Source of the DNA: Erodium maritimum
Lineage: Eukaryota; Streptophyta; Magnoliopsida; Geraniales; Geraniaceae
Length of the DNA stretch: 64,000 nt
Direction of reading: 5' to 3'
Assembly: GCA_963921825.1 (NCBI GenBank)
Contig: OY997593.1
Location: 58,202,039 to 58,266,038, forward strand
The position numbers were made by a program, and so were the translations under genes. Shown piece after piece: positions 21,311 through 33,596 of the stretch. Numbering within the stretch: the first letter of the stretch is position 1; each line of letters begins with the position of its first letter. The notes beneath the pieces were generated by a model. That model saw only the letters and a program-made list of their open reading frames with translations. It was not told the DNA's origin and did not search any database.

Positions 21311-24045
21311 TGTCACGCCCCAAATCCGGTTTTGACCAGACTCGAGACGTGAACTAAAACAATAATAATTTAAAACAAATTTAAAGCCAACACAAGTCTC
21401 AATTTATAATTTAAAACTCTGAACAACGCCACAAGTCAACAGCTCGGTAAAAAAAACGGTAAAAGAGTTCAAAAAGATAACGGTACGTCTCTAGACAATC
21501 TAGCCTAGGACCCTCGCAAGCTCTCAAGCATCGAGCATCCATCTAGTACACAACCCGCTTAGGACCTGAAAAACAACAAGGTAAGGGGTGAGCTTTCGCT
21601 CAGTAGGAAAAGTAGTTAAGGTTATAAGAAAGCGCTCACCACCACGGGTAACCGTCCAATTAGGGCATACTAGTACAACACACAACTAATTCTCAACACG
21701 GAACTCGTAACCACAATCCTCAACACAAGACTAAAACCACACTCATAAATATACTCAAACGACCAAGCACAAACTGCAACCACATCAATTAACAGATCAT
21801 CAAGCATAACGTAAACAGTAAAGTCACACACACGTCCCGTACCGCAGTCCCCTACTCCGCCAGCTGTCCACAGCCCGACTCTATCATATCACACCGGAAC
21901 ACACAACATCGGCCTAGATATCTTCCCAGAAAATATGTCGGGGAACAGTCACAACACGTCATACCGGAATCTCCATCGGCCTAGACATCTTCCCGGAACT
22001 CCATCGGGGCACGACTCCTAGAGCCCAACACGACACCAAGTGTCAACACAAACCGTCGGCCTAGATATCATACATCGGTATACCCCTTCGATGTAGGTAT
22101 CGTACCGGAACCACTACCCGAGGGACCGCGCATACGTGGTACCACACTATCGGCCTAGGTACTACCCTACACCGGCATACCCCCTCGGTCGTAGGTACCA
22201 TACCAGAATACAACACCTCTTGGAACACACATCAAGATAGTAATACGCATCGCAATGCCATAGTTCAACCACGGCTTACCAAGCCCAACAATCTTACCAC
22301 AACCAGTCACGTTGATCTATCAACCACCCGACCATATCACAAGCAACGTTCACGTCATAACACGCATGACACACTTTCCCAAGAATAACCACAACACACT
22401 ACATCACTTATCACTAAAACATGCTTCTCGATCTAACAAATCCTAAATTACAATCATGCATCTAAATCACGATCATAGCATCACAATCAACACACAAACC
22501 TAAGGGCTCGACATGGCACGTAAGCTATCCCTCAATTCACTCGTTTCTCACCTCCTACTCATGCATTTCTAACGATTAAATTAAGTAAAAACAACCTATA
22601 GACATACTAGTAACTTTCCATAATCGAACTGGTATCCGCTACGTTCCCTACCTCAAGAAGAACAAACAACTACGTCTCCTAGCTGCTGACGTCCTGGCTC
22701 GCTACCTCCAGTCTTCTCTACGATCGAAGCCGGACTCTAAATTAACACGGAAAGCCAAAACTAATAACGGTTCCAAAGTTAATTTAAAAGTTACGTACAG
22801 TCCAAATTAACTTCAACAAGATGCCTTTTAAACTCGAACGCCCCAAAAGAGGGATTATACGACGAATCGGGTTCGAGCACCCGAGCCCCGAGAACAGACG
22901 CCGGTGCACGTTTCCAGAGGCACTGTTCCCAATGCATGGATCCCGAGGCACGATTTCCAATGCACGTATCCCGAGGCATGATTTTCCAATGCACTAATCC
23001 CGAGGCATGATTCATAATGCGCGAGTTACGAGACACGGTTCCCGAAGTGTCTAGTTCGTCGTTCCCAACTTAAGTCCGATTTAATCGCCCGGTGATTCCG
23101 TCATCCAACCGTTCCGGGTTCGCTCAACAGTCCAAAAAAGACAACCTTCTTATTTGAATCCATTTTTTTTCTTTTTGATTTAAATCTGTTCTGGTTTTAT
23201 TTCCTTTTCTTTTAATGTCTTTAATTTGTGTTTCAAATTTGTCCAGATCCAAAAACGCTCGGGAAAAACAAAAGGGAAGAAGAAAGTTTTGGGTCAGATT
23301 CCGACCGACCGTCGGCGGAGACACCGGCGACCAAAGCCTCAAGGGCACGCCGAGAGCTCAGCAGGGAGAAAGGGGCGGTTGGGCGGTGATTGCAACCTTG
23401 GGTGCGGCAGAGCACGGCGAGGTCTCTCTCGCTTCAGATCTGGACAGGCTCGGCGGTTCCGTCCCGGATCTGGTGAGCGCGCCGGAGAGCTCGTCTCGGC
23501 TCAGGACGTGCACGGCGACGGCGAGGAGCTCGAGCTACGCGTTGGAGAAGAAGGCGCGAGGAGAAGAAGAAGGAGAAGGGTTGGTTCGAGGGAGCTCGAG
23601 CTTTTGAGAGGAGAGGGAGAGGGACCTCAGAGGTGAGGACCGAAGTACCGGCGAGCTTGGGCTGATCGGAGAGGAGGAGAGGGTGTTCGGCGTCGAGAAG
23701 GGAGAGAAGAAGAGTCGCGAGAGGAGAGAGAGAGGGAGTTGCGGCTTGAGGGAAGTGAGGGAAATGGGTTTCTGAACCCTAAAAACGCGCTTAAATAGCG
23801 TGGGCCGGTTGCAAATGGGCCTCTAGTGGTGTGTTGGGCTTCACGGCCCAAAGAGAGAAGAGGGCTGAGTTGGGGCGGGCTTGGCTTGGTCGGGTCTGGT
23901 CCGCCCGGTCCAGCCCTTTTTCCTTTTTTTTGTTTCTTTTCTTTTTCTTTTGCAATATAACCAAGATTTAACCCATTTTTCAACTTCGACGTTCCAAACG
24001 ATTAAATTTAATAATTTAAATCTTTTTATCGAGGCGGTATTCACA
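21311..24045 (-). mobile_element. Gypsy-type solo LTR, 2735 bp
   Basis: On the minus strand it runs 5'-TGTGAATACC...GGGGCGTGACA-3', with TSD TGTAA at 21306-21310 and 24046-24050. No primer-binding site or internal region is present, so it is a solo LTR left by LTR-LTR recombination. Its 3' end matches that at 10770-10805. A TATA-like TATTTAAG (minus, 23797-23790) precedes a G/C-rich leader with CAGATCCGGGACGGA (23471-23457), which also occurs at 50355 in the gag-only gypsy LTR. A minisatellite region with CGGCCTAG(A/G)TA words lies at about 21900-22210. Confidence 0.92.
23790..23797 (-). promoter_or_regulatory. TATA-like box of the solo LTR
   Basis: The minus strand reads GCTATTTAAGCG. Downstream on that strand come AGGGTTCAGAAACCC and a C/T-rich leader, the same order (TATA, AAACCCTAAAA-like motif, C/T-rich leader) seen in the LTR at 49741-51299. 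Confidence 0.55.
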
Positions 24046-24778
24046 TGTAAGAACATTTTCTCATGTTTAAACTTTTGCTGTGTGATCACGTTTGTAGAAA
24101 TAAAGCAATGTCATTTTCTTCGTTTACAGAACATGTTAATATAAAAACTTGTTCACGTTTGTACATTGTATATTGTTGAAAATATTAAGATTAACTTGTT
24201 TAGATATTTGCGTTGTGATTATGATTTGATATTGATATAAATTCTAATCATATAGAATATAATTATATCACTTTATGTATATGTAACGTTATAATTATAT
24301 TATATATTATTAACATTTATATGAATATAAATCATAATCACAACTCAAATATCCTAAAAATTTGAATAACAAGTTAAATTTAAAATTTTCAACGTGATAA
24401 TTCTATTTCTATTATTATAAAGTTAAGTTGGGAACTCTAAGTTTTATGTTATAAGACATTTCGTCAAGACAGTTTCTATTATGTGTAAACTATTATGAGA
24501 CATGGATATCATTGTTATGTGATGTTTATTTTATATGTATGTTGTTTTAAAATTATGGATTGACTATGCATGTTTTTTAAAATTATAAATTGAGAATTGT
24601 CATTTCAAATGTGCATTTTTTCGGGTGATGAGAATGGGACGGGGAATAAAATACATGTTCCCCATCGGGTCCCCCGGGGAGGGGTCAACGCGAGGACAGG
24701 GTGGGGACGGGGCGAGTGGCGGGGACGCCGGACGGGGCGAGTGTTCCCCGCCCCAACCCCGCCTTTATGCCATCCCTA

Positions 24779-25130
24779 TGTATGTTCATGGCTTTTGTCC
24801 TCATTCTACTATTGATATTACCTTCATGTCTACCACAAGTTCATCAAATCTGTATGGGAAACAGTTTGTAAGTAATTCCTACGATTATCTCTATCACTAA
24901 TTTTATTGTCGCCTCCAGTAGTTCCATCGCTATTTTTACTGTCGCCTCCCCTTCCCCTCTTCTGCTATTGTCGCCTCCGCCCTCACTTCCGCCTTCGCCT
25001 CCGCCTCCGTTGTCGCCTTACGCCTTCTTCTTCGTCTTTGTCGTCATTGCCGCCTCCGCCTTCGCGATCGCCTCCGTCTTCACTACCACCCACACTTGGG
25101 TTGTCTTTGCCTCCGATCACAACTCAATGG
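24779..25130. repeat. CGCCTCCGY-rich low-complexity tract
   Basis: From about 24910 irregular repeats of CGCCTCCG and TCGTC make long open frames in more than one reading frame. The composition explains the ORFs and no domain is seen. Confidence 0.6.
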
Positions 25131-26595
25131 AGACATAATTCAGGGTCCGGCGATAAGTTTGTGATGCACCCGACTGCTCGCACCAATAGCATAACAATGA
25201 CGGAAATGCACAATCGTGGGACGGGAATTACACTACTGACGTGGATACTATATCCAAGCCCGAGAGCAGACATTAAGACCTCATTTGGCAACGAAGAACC
25301 GCGGGTGCTGCAAAATGGGGATCTAGAAATTATTAACTCCATTATGAAGGAAAATATCTTGATGCCTCCGGGCCCTGTTTGGCCGATTAAGTCCAGGGAT
25401 TTTTGTCCCGCTAGAGCAGATGTGAGGTCTTTAATGGAATTTTGTCCCAATGGGACAGTAGCAAGGCACGTTGAGATGCCTCGCGGGTCGTCATGGCCCA
25501 TGAGTCACTTAGGGCACCTTGGGGTGTCTATGAGGAGCCATACCCCGACCTTTATGAATCTGATACCTTTTTATTCCCAACTCCTTCTTTCCTTGGCATA
25601 CTTCTTGCTCGACCGCTACTACATAGTAGTATTGATAAAGTCGAGACACGGAAAGTCCTATAAATTTACAACGCTAAGCAAATTGTTGGGATAGGTACCA
25701 ACCCTTAGCATCTCCCTGAAATTAATCGGGTATTTAGGTATAAGATTAGTGTTTTACCGTCATAGAACTAATATCTCATCTTATTAGTTAATTTTCACTA
25801 TTCTAACGTTATTATGACGACTTCATTTCCATATCTATAAGAAGTCTCGTCTGTATGCCAAAAAACGTGAATAAAGGAATTTGTAACAGTGTATACGCTC
25901 CTTCGGGTCGGTCTTAATCAATCTCGTTGATCGCTGCGATAAGTTATTCGGGTGCCATTTTGTTCGGCACCTTTATTATCGTAGCGGATACCCCATCCTC
26001 TTTGATGCCTTCACCATTCCCGTGCGCGTCAACCTCGTTGACAACACCCATGATCTTCTCGTCCTTCTCCTCAGCCCCGAACCTTTCTCAGCCGGAACTT
26101 CATCCATGCCCACCACCACTAGCGGAAGCGGCCCAGTCCTATCCACCAACCTCTATTTGAGCACCTCTGCGTACTCCTTCTCATCCGACGATCAATCGGT
26201 CGCCACCTGCATCGCCGCTTCCGTCGTGAGTCCGATTGTCTACCTATAGTGGATCTGCTGAGGTCTCACATCTCCTCCGTCACCCTCGGTCATCAAGACT
26301 CATCGGTGGCCTAACCCAACCTTATGACTTTAATAGGGAGATAAGGGTAAAATGGTAATTTCTCATATTCATGTCATAAGGTTGGTATGAGTAAGGTCAA
26401 AATTGTCATTTTACTCTCAACTAACTGTCACATGGCTAACAGAGTGGAGTATTCCGTCCATTTTCACTAACTGAATCGCGTGACCAATACTTTATGTATG
26501 AAATATGTAATTTTGCAAACATGGATAGTGTAGTGTTCATGATCAATATTTAAGAATAAGTTTCAATATTTATTGACATAGAAGCAAATCTAAAT
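25131..26595. other. No gene recognised
   Basis: The right part of a 262-codon open frame (to 25694) and two shorter frames at 25927-26249 show no domain, splice pattern or start context that I can support. An AATAAA is present at 25870. The stretch around 26340-26420 repeats GGGTAAAATGGT words also found in the foldback element at 20320-21281. Confidence 0.4.
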
Positions 26596-26604
26596 TTGTT
26601 TTGA

Positions 26605-27029
26605 GAGTAAACTACAAATACCTACCCTAAAGTTGTAGCGTTTAACTGATACATACCCTAAAGTTTTTTTAATCGATACCTACTCAAATGTTTAGTTATA
26701 TAACAAATAGCCCAAGGCGTCAGCTAAAATGACGAAAATGCTCTCAATGATTTTTTAAATAATATTTTAAAATAAAACTGAAGTGCTTTTTTAAATAAAA
26801 CTGAAGTGATTTAATAAGTAAATATGTATATATAACAAAAGTGATTTTTAAAATAATTTTTAAAAATAATTGTTGAAGTGTAGTTGAAGGTATTTTCGTC
26901 ATTTTACCTAACGGCTTGGGCTATTTGTTATATTAACTAAACATCTGTGTAGGTATCAGTTAAAAAAAAACTTCATGATAGGTATCAGTTAAACGCTACA
27001 AATTTGAGGTAGATATTTGTGATTTACCC
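26605..27029. mobile_element. Mutator-like MITE, 425 bp, 9-bp TSD
   Basis: The ends GAGTAAACTACAAATACCTA and (reverse complement of the right end) GGGTAAATCACAAATATCTA form inverted repeats of over 90 bp. The flanks are TTGTTTTGA at 26596-26604 and 27030-27038, a perfect 9-bp TSD. It is non-coding. The right half of a second member is at 52225-52441. Confidence 0.92.
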
Positions 27030-27038
27030 TTGTTTTGA

Positions 27039-27735
27039 CACAATACATTATTTACCCTCTATATTTGTAATAATTCAAGGCAAAAAGAATACTAGAAAGG
27101 TGATGAATAAGGAACAACAAATTAAGATGGATTACTTGCAACATATAAAATTAGTAGAAATAGTAACTTTTGGATGCATCATTGTGCCCTAAATAAATCA
27201 TTTTAATTTATAGGTAATTAAGTGAGGTTTCGGAGAAACTAAGCGACCGACCAGAGAAGAATCAGGAAATGAAAGCTATATATGGTCAATTAGCATTAGA
27301 TTCGGAATGGTTAGTTTAGCAATCAAAAGGAGCATTTAAACAAATTAATCACATGCTTGTACATACAAGTAGAATGAAGGGTGAATCATTTTCATTTGGC
27401 ATATTGGTTAGTTACAGTCAAAACAGGAGGCCTTGGAGATGCCTTTGAAGCTTCCATGACGAAGAAATTGCAAAAAGAGAATTTTCAACAAAAGAGACAA
27501 GTTCGGCAAATTAGTTATGAATAAAAAATCATGAGATCTTGGATTCGAATAATTAAGAAACTGTCCACGTACTCATCTCTAATTAAAACTAATAATTTGG
27601 CTGCCTAATTATTTTTTCCTGGAAACGGTTGGATCGTTTGGGAGTCTCGGGGTTTCCAAAGAATAACAATTGTACGACGAATGATGTGATTAACCAATTA
27701 ATTAATTATAAAATTAATGACAAATAATATTCGAT
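27039..27735. other. AT-rich spacer, no gene seen
   Basis: No coding potential or repeat recognised. The right end supplies the TCATATTGGAAT target of the next retroposon. Confidence 0.5.
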
Positions 27736-27747
27736 TCATATTGGAAT

Positions 27748-29186
27748 AGAATTCAGTTGAGCCTTTGGAATCATGTTGGCGGCTGCGCTTCTCCTCTCCC
27801 AGGGTTTGAAGAGCTCCTGCAATTCCATGGCAGTGGAGACACTAACCCCTTCTTTCTACTCATGAGACCACGCCGGAGGGTGTAGGGCGGCGAATAGTGT
27901 CCCAGGTGCTGCTGTTCGTCCTTCCGCGCGCGAACGATCACCCTCTCTACGCACGGCCTCCGGCGACCGATGGGGCTGCAGATGGGGCGGGGGAGGATAT
28001 CGATTTTCTCGCTAATCCAGCAGGGGAACAAGGTCCCGCCGGGTTATATCGAGGCGGGGGAGGCGGGCGGACTCATGGCCGATCTATAAGGACGGCACAA
28101 AGTTCGACTGCGAAGGTTTGTGTAATTGGCTTTCGGCTTCGTCAGACACACTGGACTTCCGGCTGCCTGTGCTGGATGGACTGATCGGGAGGTCCGAGGA
28201 AGGAGGCAGAGGTCGTCCGAGGTGTGTCCCCGGGGAAGGAGCAGAATCGAACACTGGTGGTGGTCGAGGGCGTGGGGACTAGACTGGGGCGGTCGACAAT
28301 GGGGTCGACGGTCAACCGACGGCGGAAGGGCGCAAACCCTTCTAGGGTTTTGAACGGGCTACAGGACATGGGCAATCATCAGGGGACATGGGGCGTGGTC
28401 CAGGGGATATGGGTCGCATGGTGTGGAATTCTGGGCATGGGACTGGTCCGGGCCGAGGCCTAGTCGCTGGTACTGCACTAGGTCGGGCTGGGTCGAGTTC
28501 TGAACCGGGTCGGGAACCGGGTCGAGCCTGTTGGGCCGGGTCTGGACAGGTGTCGGGCGGATTTTGGCCCCAATTCTCAACGTCTAACAGGGTTGACCCG
28601 GACGGGTCGGTCACATCTCTGCCTGGGAAGAACCGCCTTGAACGGGAAGGAGACCCAAAGGACTCGGAGGGGTCGATGGCGTCAGATCGGGCGTCACTTA
28701 TAGCAGCGGCGGGGGGCCACAAGCACCCCCGCCTCCAGGAATGAGTCTGTGGAGTTCCAAGAAGGGGTGGGTCGGCTGTACCACCTTCCTGGATGATAGA
28801 TGACGATGATTCCATCCCCAGCCGACAAGATTCTCCCCTACCAGTCCGAGGTCAGCAATCCCGCGTTCAGGAGCCCTACAAGTATCACTCAAGGGAGGAC
28901 GACGCACGCTGACTTCCCGGGGGAGATCTCAGTCCACCATTATTAATCTTTCACTTGGTTGGCTCGACCAGTGCCATTTGGTAGAAGTATGTTGTATCGG
29001 TATCTCCAGATGCTACCGCAGATGTTCCCTTCGACCGCCCCTATTGTCTGGAGCAAAGTTTATTTTCATGTTATTGCACTATGTTAGATTCTTGGTTTAT
29101 GGCCTGTATGATGAGTACAATTATGTGCTCATCGATCTACTTTACATTTCAGTAATAATAGTATCATTTATTTTCAAAAAAAAAAA
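27748..29186 (+). mobile_element. Poly(A)-tailed LINE derivative without ORF2
   Basis: A 1.4-kb insertion between direct repeats TCATATTGGAAT (27736-27747 and 29187-29198) with an A-run at 29176-29186. The G/C-rich body (27880-28740) resembles a LINE ORF1 C-terminal region in composition, with broken frames and no clear zinc knuckle. The 3' part is T-rich untranslated sequence. No endonuclease or RT is present. Confidence 0.8.
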
Positions 29187-29229
29187 TCATATTGGAATGC
29201 TTCCACCTAATCTCCACAGCCCACAAAAC

Positions 29230-30143
29230 AAATAACTAAAGGTCAAATTACAAGTGTTCCCCTCTTAGCTCTCTGCCAGAGTTTTCCTTATGAGTTTTAT
29301 TAAGGTTTTTTTGTTAGGGTTTTTTTCGAGTCGTTTCTAATTATCACGATGTTGTCTTTTCCCCGACACTAATGAATTGTCTCTCAATTTTGGTTGGTTC
29401 AACCTCTGCAACGTTGGTGGTTTTTTTTTGGCTCACGGCGTCAATCGACCTCACCGCCTTGGAGTCTCACGATCTCCTTGTATCGAATCATCTCTTCTGA
29501 TCGACTCTTGCTGTCTCTGAACCCGCCACCTGCGCGTCTTTCTCCCTGGCCTCCACCACCGTTGTCCCGGTCCCCATCGTTGAGCCCACAAACCGACTCC
29601 ATCTTCTGAGCAGCCCCCGCTACCTCTACAGCCGCCATTGAAGACGTCATTGATGACCTCGCATCAGATCATCTCTCTTGATCGACCCCAGTCGTCTCTG
29701 AAGTTTCCCCGACGCGTCCTTCTTCATAGCCTCCACCACCGCACCCTCCTCGACCCCTCCCTCGATTCTAGATCTGACTAATCGAGTGGGTCTTTTTTAT
29801 TTTATCTAATTTCGTTTTTGCAGGGTTAATAATTAGTGAGCGAAGATTCAGAGCTTCTACCCAAGGATTCAAGGACTGTTTGCGGGAGGGATCCCTGAAT
29901 CACATCTACCATCGTCGCTCTCCTCCCGTTGAAACTGATGAAATATGCATCGTTCAGGCAAAACCTTGAGCAACCATAGTCAGTTTCGTCATAATTTAAT
30001 TGTCATTTATGACTTTTTCAACACCGTTTGTAACGGGTCGGTATTCTCAAAGTTATTTGTCAAAAAACTTTGACGCTTTACACATTATAACAAGTGCTTT
30101 CGTATTATATTAATAAAATATATACACCTTTTCGTCAAAAAAA
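29230..30143 (+). mobile_element. Poly(A)-tailed non-coding retroposon
   Basis: Flanked by imperfect direct repeats of about 20 bp: AATCTCCACAGCCCAC plus AAAAC at 29209-29229, and AATCTCCACAGTCCACC plus AAAAC at 30144-30165. It ends AATAAAATATATACACC...TCAAAAAAAAA. The leader is C/T-rich; no domain is recognised in its ORFs. It landed 10 bp from the TSD of the preceding retroposon. Confidence 0.78.
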
Positions 30144-30165
30144 AATCTCCACAGTCCACCAAAAC

Positions 30166-30480
30166 CCAAATGAATGATTATGAGGGGTGCTTTATCAACT
30201 AGCTTACACCTCACGTACTATATCGTATGTACGCGTCATTTGCATGCATGGAGATGGCCCCATACCAAGCTTGCAATGGTGTTTGGAATAAACCGAAAGA
30301 GCGGTGCACGTAACCTACCCGAATCTTAAGTACATAGTATGTTAAATTGAAAGGATCCATATTTTCTTTGACTTTGAATATGGTAAGATAGATTATCATT
30401 TCACTTATACCATATATCCGATAGTTTGGAAATCATCAAGACTTCGTATTAGCAAGCTCCAATTATTTAAGAACTCAAAC
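30166..30480. other. AT-rich spacer, no gene seen
   Basis: No supported feature. It runs up to the T-run that marks the 3' end of the next minus-strand LINE derivative. Confidence 0.45.
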
Positions 30481-30486
30481 AAATGC

Positions 30487-31629
30487 TTTTTTTTTTTTAC
30501 TAAAAGATGCCATTATATTTGTTAGGCATTAATGCGACAAAAACAGTACACTAGAAAAACTCATGTTCACATTAAAAAAACTATTACATGATATCGAGTC
30601 CCTAAAGTTTTGTCTACACATAACTCTAAAACAAAAGAACCGGTTCATGTTGTTTGTTTGAGAGGTATAAAGACAAACAAAAATTAAATGACAATGAAAC
30701 CATGACTGTTGCTCAAGGTAGTGCCCAACTGCTGCATATTCTGTAAATTGCGACCGAACCTGCTGACGCCGGTTTCCAAGGGAGACAACGCTCTTACCAA
30801 GGATCTCTCCCAGGGCCAGTCCCTAGAACACTGGATTCCTTTCATTCCTCCATACGGGCCTGCCTAGCAGCCCGTTGTTGGTCTTCCTCGGGTTCCTAAG
30901 CAGAACTCCTCTCTACTCCTCCATACGGGCCTGCCTAGCAGCCCGTTGTTGGTCTTCCTTGGGTTCCTAAGCAGAACTCCTCTCTACTCCCCCCTTCCTT
31001 TCTTCAGGGCATGTCCCCGGTCTATTTTCCAGTCCAGGCCTATCTTTGTGCCCAAATAGGGTCCGAGTTATCAGTACCACCATACCCGATGGTGGACCGA
31101 TCGCCAGAGGCTACCCGACATGATTCCTCCGGGGTGTCTGATGGCCCTCCCAAGGATACGCCGTGTTAGGGGCAGTAGTCGAGAATAATAGTTCTCCAGG
31201 CGCCTTTCCACCCCAATCTGTGGCGTGATCCTTTATCTGCTGCTCCTTGCGAAATTCCATGACCGAGGAATCAAACCGGGGTGGGGGCACCACCTGCAGA
31301 TCACACTCAAATACCTTATTGCCGAGCATACCATAGTTATAACAGAAATGCTGGGGTTTGGTGTAGGTAAGTGCGATACAAACTGGGTCAGGAATTTTTT
31401 GAAAGCGTAGGAGAAACTGTTGATAAAGGGGACGTGCCACAAGATGCCGATACCTGATCTGGAAGCCAGAGGTGGATTTGAGTAGTACTAGGGTGAGTCA
31501 AAAACTTTCTGATTCGACTAGTAAAATCGGCACGATAGTATCTCAACAATCCCCAGAGAATACAGACTACCACCGGGCACTGGAGTAACACCTTCACATC
31601 CTCGGCCTATTAATGGGTTCGAGATACAC
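30487..31629 (-). mobile_element. LINE derivative with ORF1 remnant, minus strand
   Basis: A T-run at 30487-30498 is the poly(A) tail in reverse. CTCAAACAA occurs near both ends (30474-30482 and 31630-31638), a tentative TSD. The minus-strand frame 31440-31111 contains YTKPQHFCYNYGMLGNKVFEC, a zinc knuckle with one cysteine and the histidine lost, and VPPPRFDSSVMEFRKEQQI, both matched by the ORF1 at 35708-36528 (YTKLLNFCFTCGM, TPRYDSSILEFQKDK). There is no ORF2. A perfect ~75-bp duplication around CCATACGGGCCTGCCTAGCA lies at 30845-30990. Confidence 0.68.
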
Positions 31630-31639
31630 CTCAAACAAC

Positions 31640-33590
31640 CTTAAGATGGTGACAAACAATGTCGTTTGTTTTTTAGTTTTCCATTTTGGTTGATTGCTTA
31701 CAATATATCTACGTGACAAAATAGAGTTGTTTTACAGGTTCAAAACACCCAACACTTAATGTACAGTAGGGGTTCCGAATTATATTTAGATATCAGGATC
31801 TATAACTTGTTATCCATATAAAAAATGTATTGACATAATGACATTGTGTGGGGTTCAATAAAATATTTATCACGTTTCAAAAAATGGTTACCGGGAAGAA
31901 GTGTTACGGTGCATCTTTTGAATAGCTACATAGTTTGGAGGACAGAGACCATGTATCACCGACATAGTTTGGAAGACAGAGAGTTTTAATGCATGATCAA
32001 CAGTTGAACACTAAATCTCTTAAATGGGTTTCGAGGGATTGAGTTGTGAGAGACAAAGGTGTGGGGTCGGAGAAAAGAACAACGGGGCGGACACGTGTGT
32101 TGTGCGGCGGAGGAGCTACAATCAATCACTCTCTGTCTCTTTCTTTTTCCAGACTTTGGTGGTTTCTGTGAGGTTTCCTTGAATTCAGACTTTTTATTAT
32201 TCCCTTCAACCAAGATATTTATTTCAACCTATTTGTCAATTGTCTTCACTCTTCACCCATCCATTTTTCTTTCTTTCACTTTTTTTTTTCAGTTACTTAA
32301 ATGTTAAGTTTAACATTCATCGTCTTTTTGTGCTCAACTCTTCAACAAGTCAGCTAAAATTCGTACTAAAATATAATAATCTAGTTTACATCTTAAAACT
32401 TCTTATATAGAGCACCATTAAAACCATTTCTTGATGCCAAATTCAGTTCAATGAATCCATAAATTCGAATTATTCTTTATCGCGAAAATCACTTTTAGCA
32501 GCTTACCGGGAAAGAACAACAAAACTTTCTGTTTCTAATCTATTATAGTTTCATAACTCCTTTTTTTGTTGAGAATTTTATTTCCTTTCTATAGAATTCA
32601 AGTATAAAGCGCAAATGATTCCAAAAACTATGATACTGAAATGAAATAGGGGAGGAAGGAGTAATGACGGTGCAAGTGCCCGCATAGTATCAGAATTTCC
32701 CGCATGGGCCAAAATATGTTGTGTGGGCCACTAAGAATGGTCTCATGGGCCCAAATTGAACTCTGATACATCGCACAGGCGCGAGTAATATTTTCAACAA
32801 AGTTAAATGATAACTAGAGCATCTCATGTATTCACCACCGACCATAAGCTATCAACACAAAACTAGAGCATGCATCCGATACTCAAATCTCTTCCTTCTT
32901 TTAAGCACAAAAACGAATCAAATCTAATCAGGAATAGAGCTGCAATGTTCAGAATTAATTCCCAAATCCCCAATTACAAATTCTTAGGGCCTCCTCGTGA
33001 CTCAGCTTATTCTACCCCTATTAACCCATCCATTATAGTCCTTAAAACTACCATCAATTACAAATTGACAATACTTATAATTCGTAATGATTACATAAAC
33101 AAATCAATTAGTCATCAAAAGTTTATGCGGATCTATTCGTAAAGAGAGAAATTTTTAGTTTCATGAGGATTTATTCTTCCAAGTTGGTGATTGGAATTAA
33201 ACTTTCGGTATATACTAATAAAACTAGAAAAAAGAAAATGCCATTGATCTTCTTTATTCACTCCACCATGAAAATTCAGCATTTAATTAATGGGTTCATC
33301 ATTTATAAATCCTATAATAAGGATAAGAAAAAGTTCCTCAAACTCCTCGATGGAGATTCTTATCATAAATATCACCATATCAGCAATTGCTACATTTGGT
33401 TACTCGCATAACTCAAATTAGTTTTGAAAGATGATATCATCTTAAACTCAATTCTTCTTAGTAGCTCACTTGCATTTGCATCCAGCCAAAAAAAATTCTC
33501 ACCATTATGCATTGCTATAAGCATTGTGTCTGTTTCATTATTCTGAAATTAGTTCTCACATTGTGGTGTTTATACTGGTTGCATTATGTT
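31640..33590. other. About 2 kb without recognised genes
   Basis: AT-rich sequence with small unsupported ORFs (for example 32870-33142 and 33163-33411). Nothing shows a domain, splice structure or repeat terminus. A C/T-rich stretch at 32125-32290 resembles plant promoter or leader sequence but leads into no gene. Confidence 0.4.
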
Positions 33591-33596
33591 TAGTTA

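Larger units (their letters stand above)
20058..24778 (+). mobile_element. hAT-like terminal-inverted-repeat element, split by two insertions
   Basis: The left end TAGGGATGATAAAACGCCTC and right end (reverse complement) TAGGGATGGCATAAAGGCGG form an inverted repeat followed by G/C-rich sequence. The flanks TGTCTGTT (20050-20057) and TGTATGTT (24779-24786) match at 7 of 8 bases, the 8-bp duplication of hAT elements. Without the inserts at 20320-21281 and 21311-24045 the host element would be about 1.0 kb, non-coding and non-autonomous. Confidence 0.75.

Noticed and set aside
23215..23983. Open frames of 118-136 codons on both strands
   Set aside because: They lie in the GC-rich leader of the solo LTR; competing frames are explained by composition.
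20058..24778. A single 4.7-kb autonomous hAT transposon
   Set aside because: No transposase frame exists; the length is due to two later insertions with their own TSDs.
24906..25694. A 262-codon open frame
   Set aside because: Its first half is CGCCTCCG low-complexity sequence that is open in several frames; the rest has no domain or conserved pattern visible.
32870..33411. Two plus-strand ORFs of 90 and 82 codons
   Set aside because: AT-rich, no domain, no promoter or splice context that would support them.
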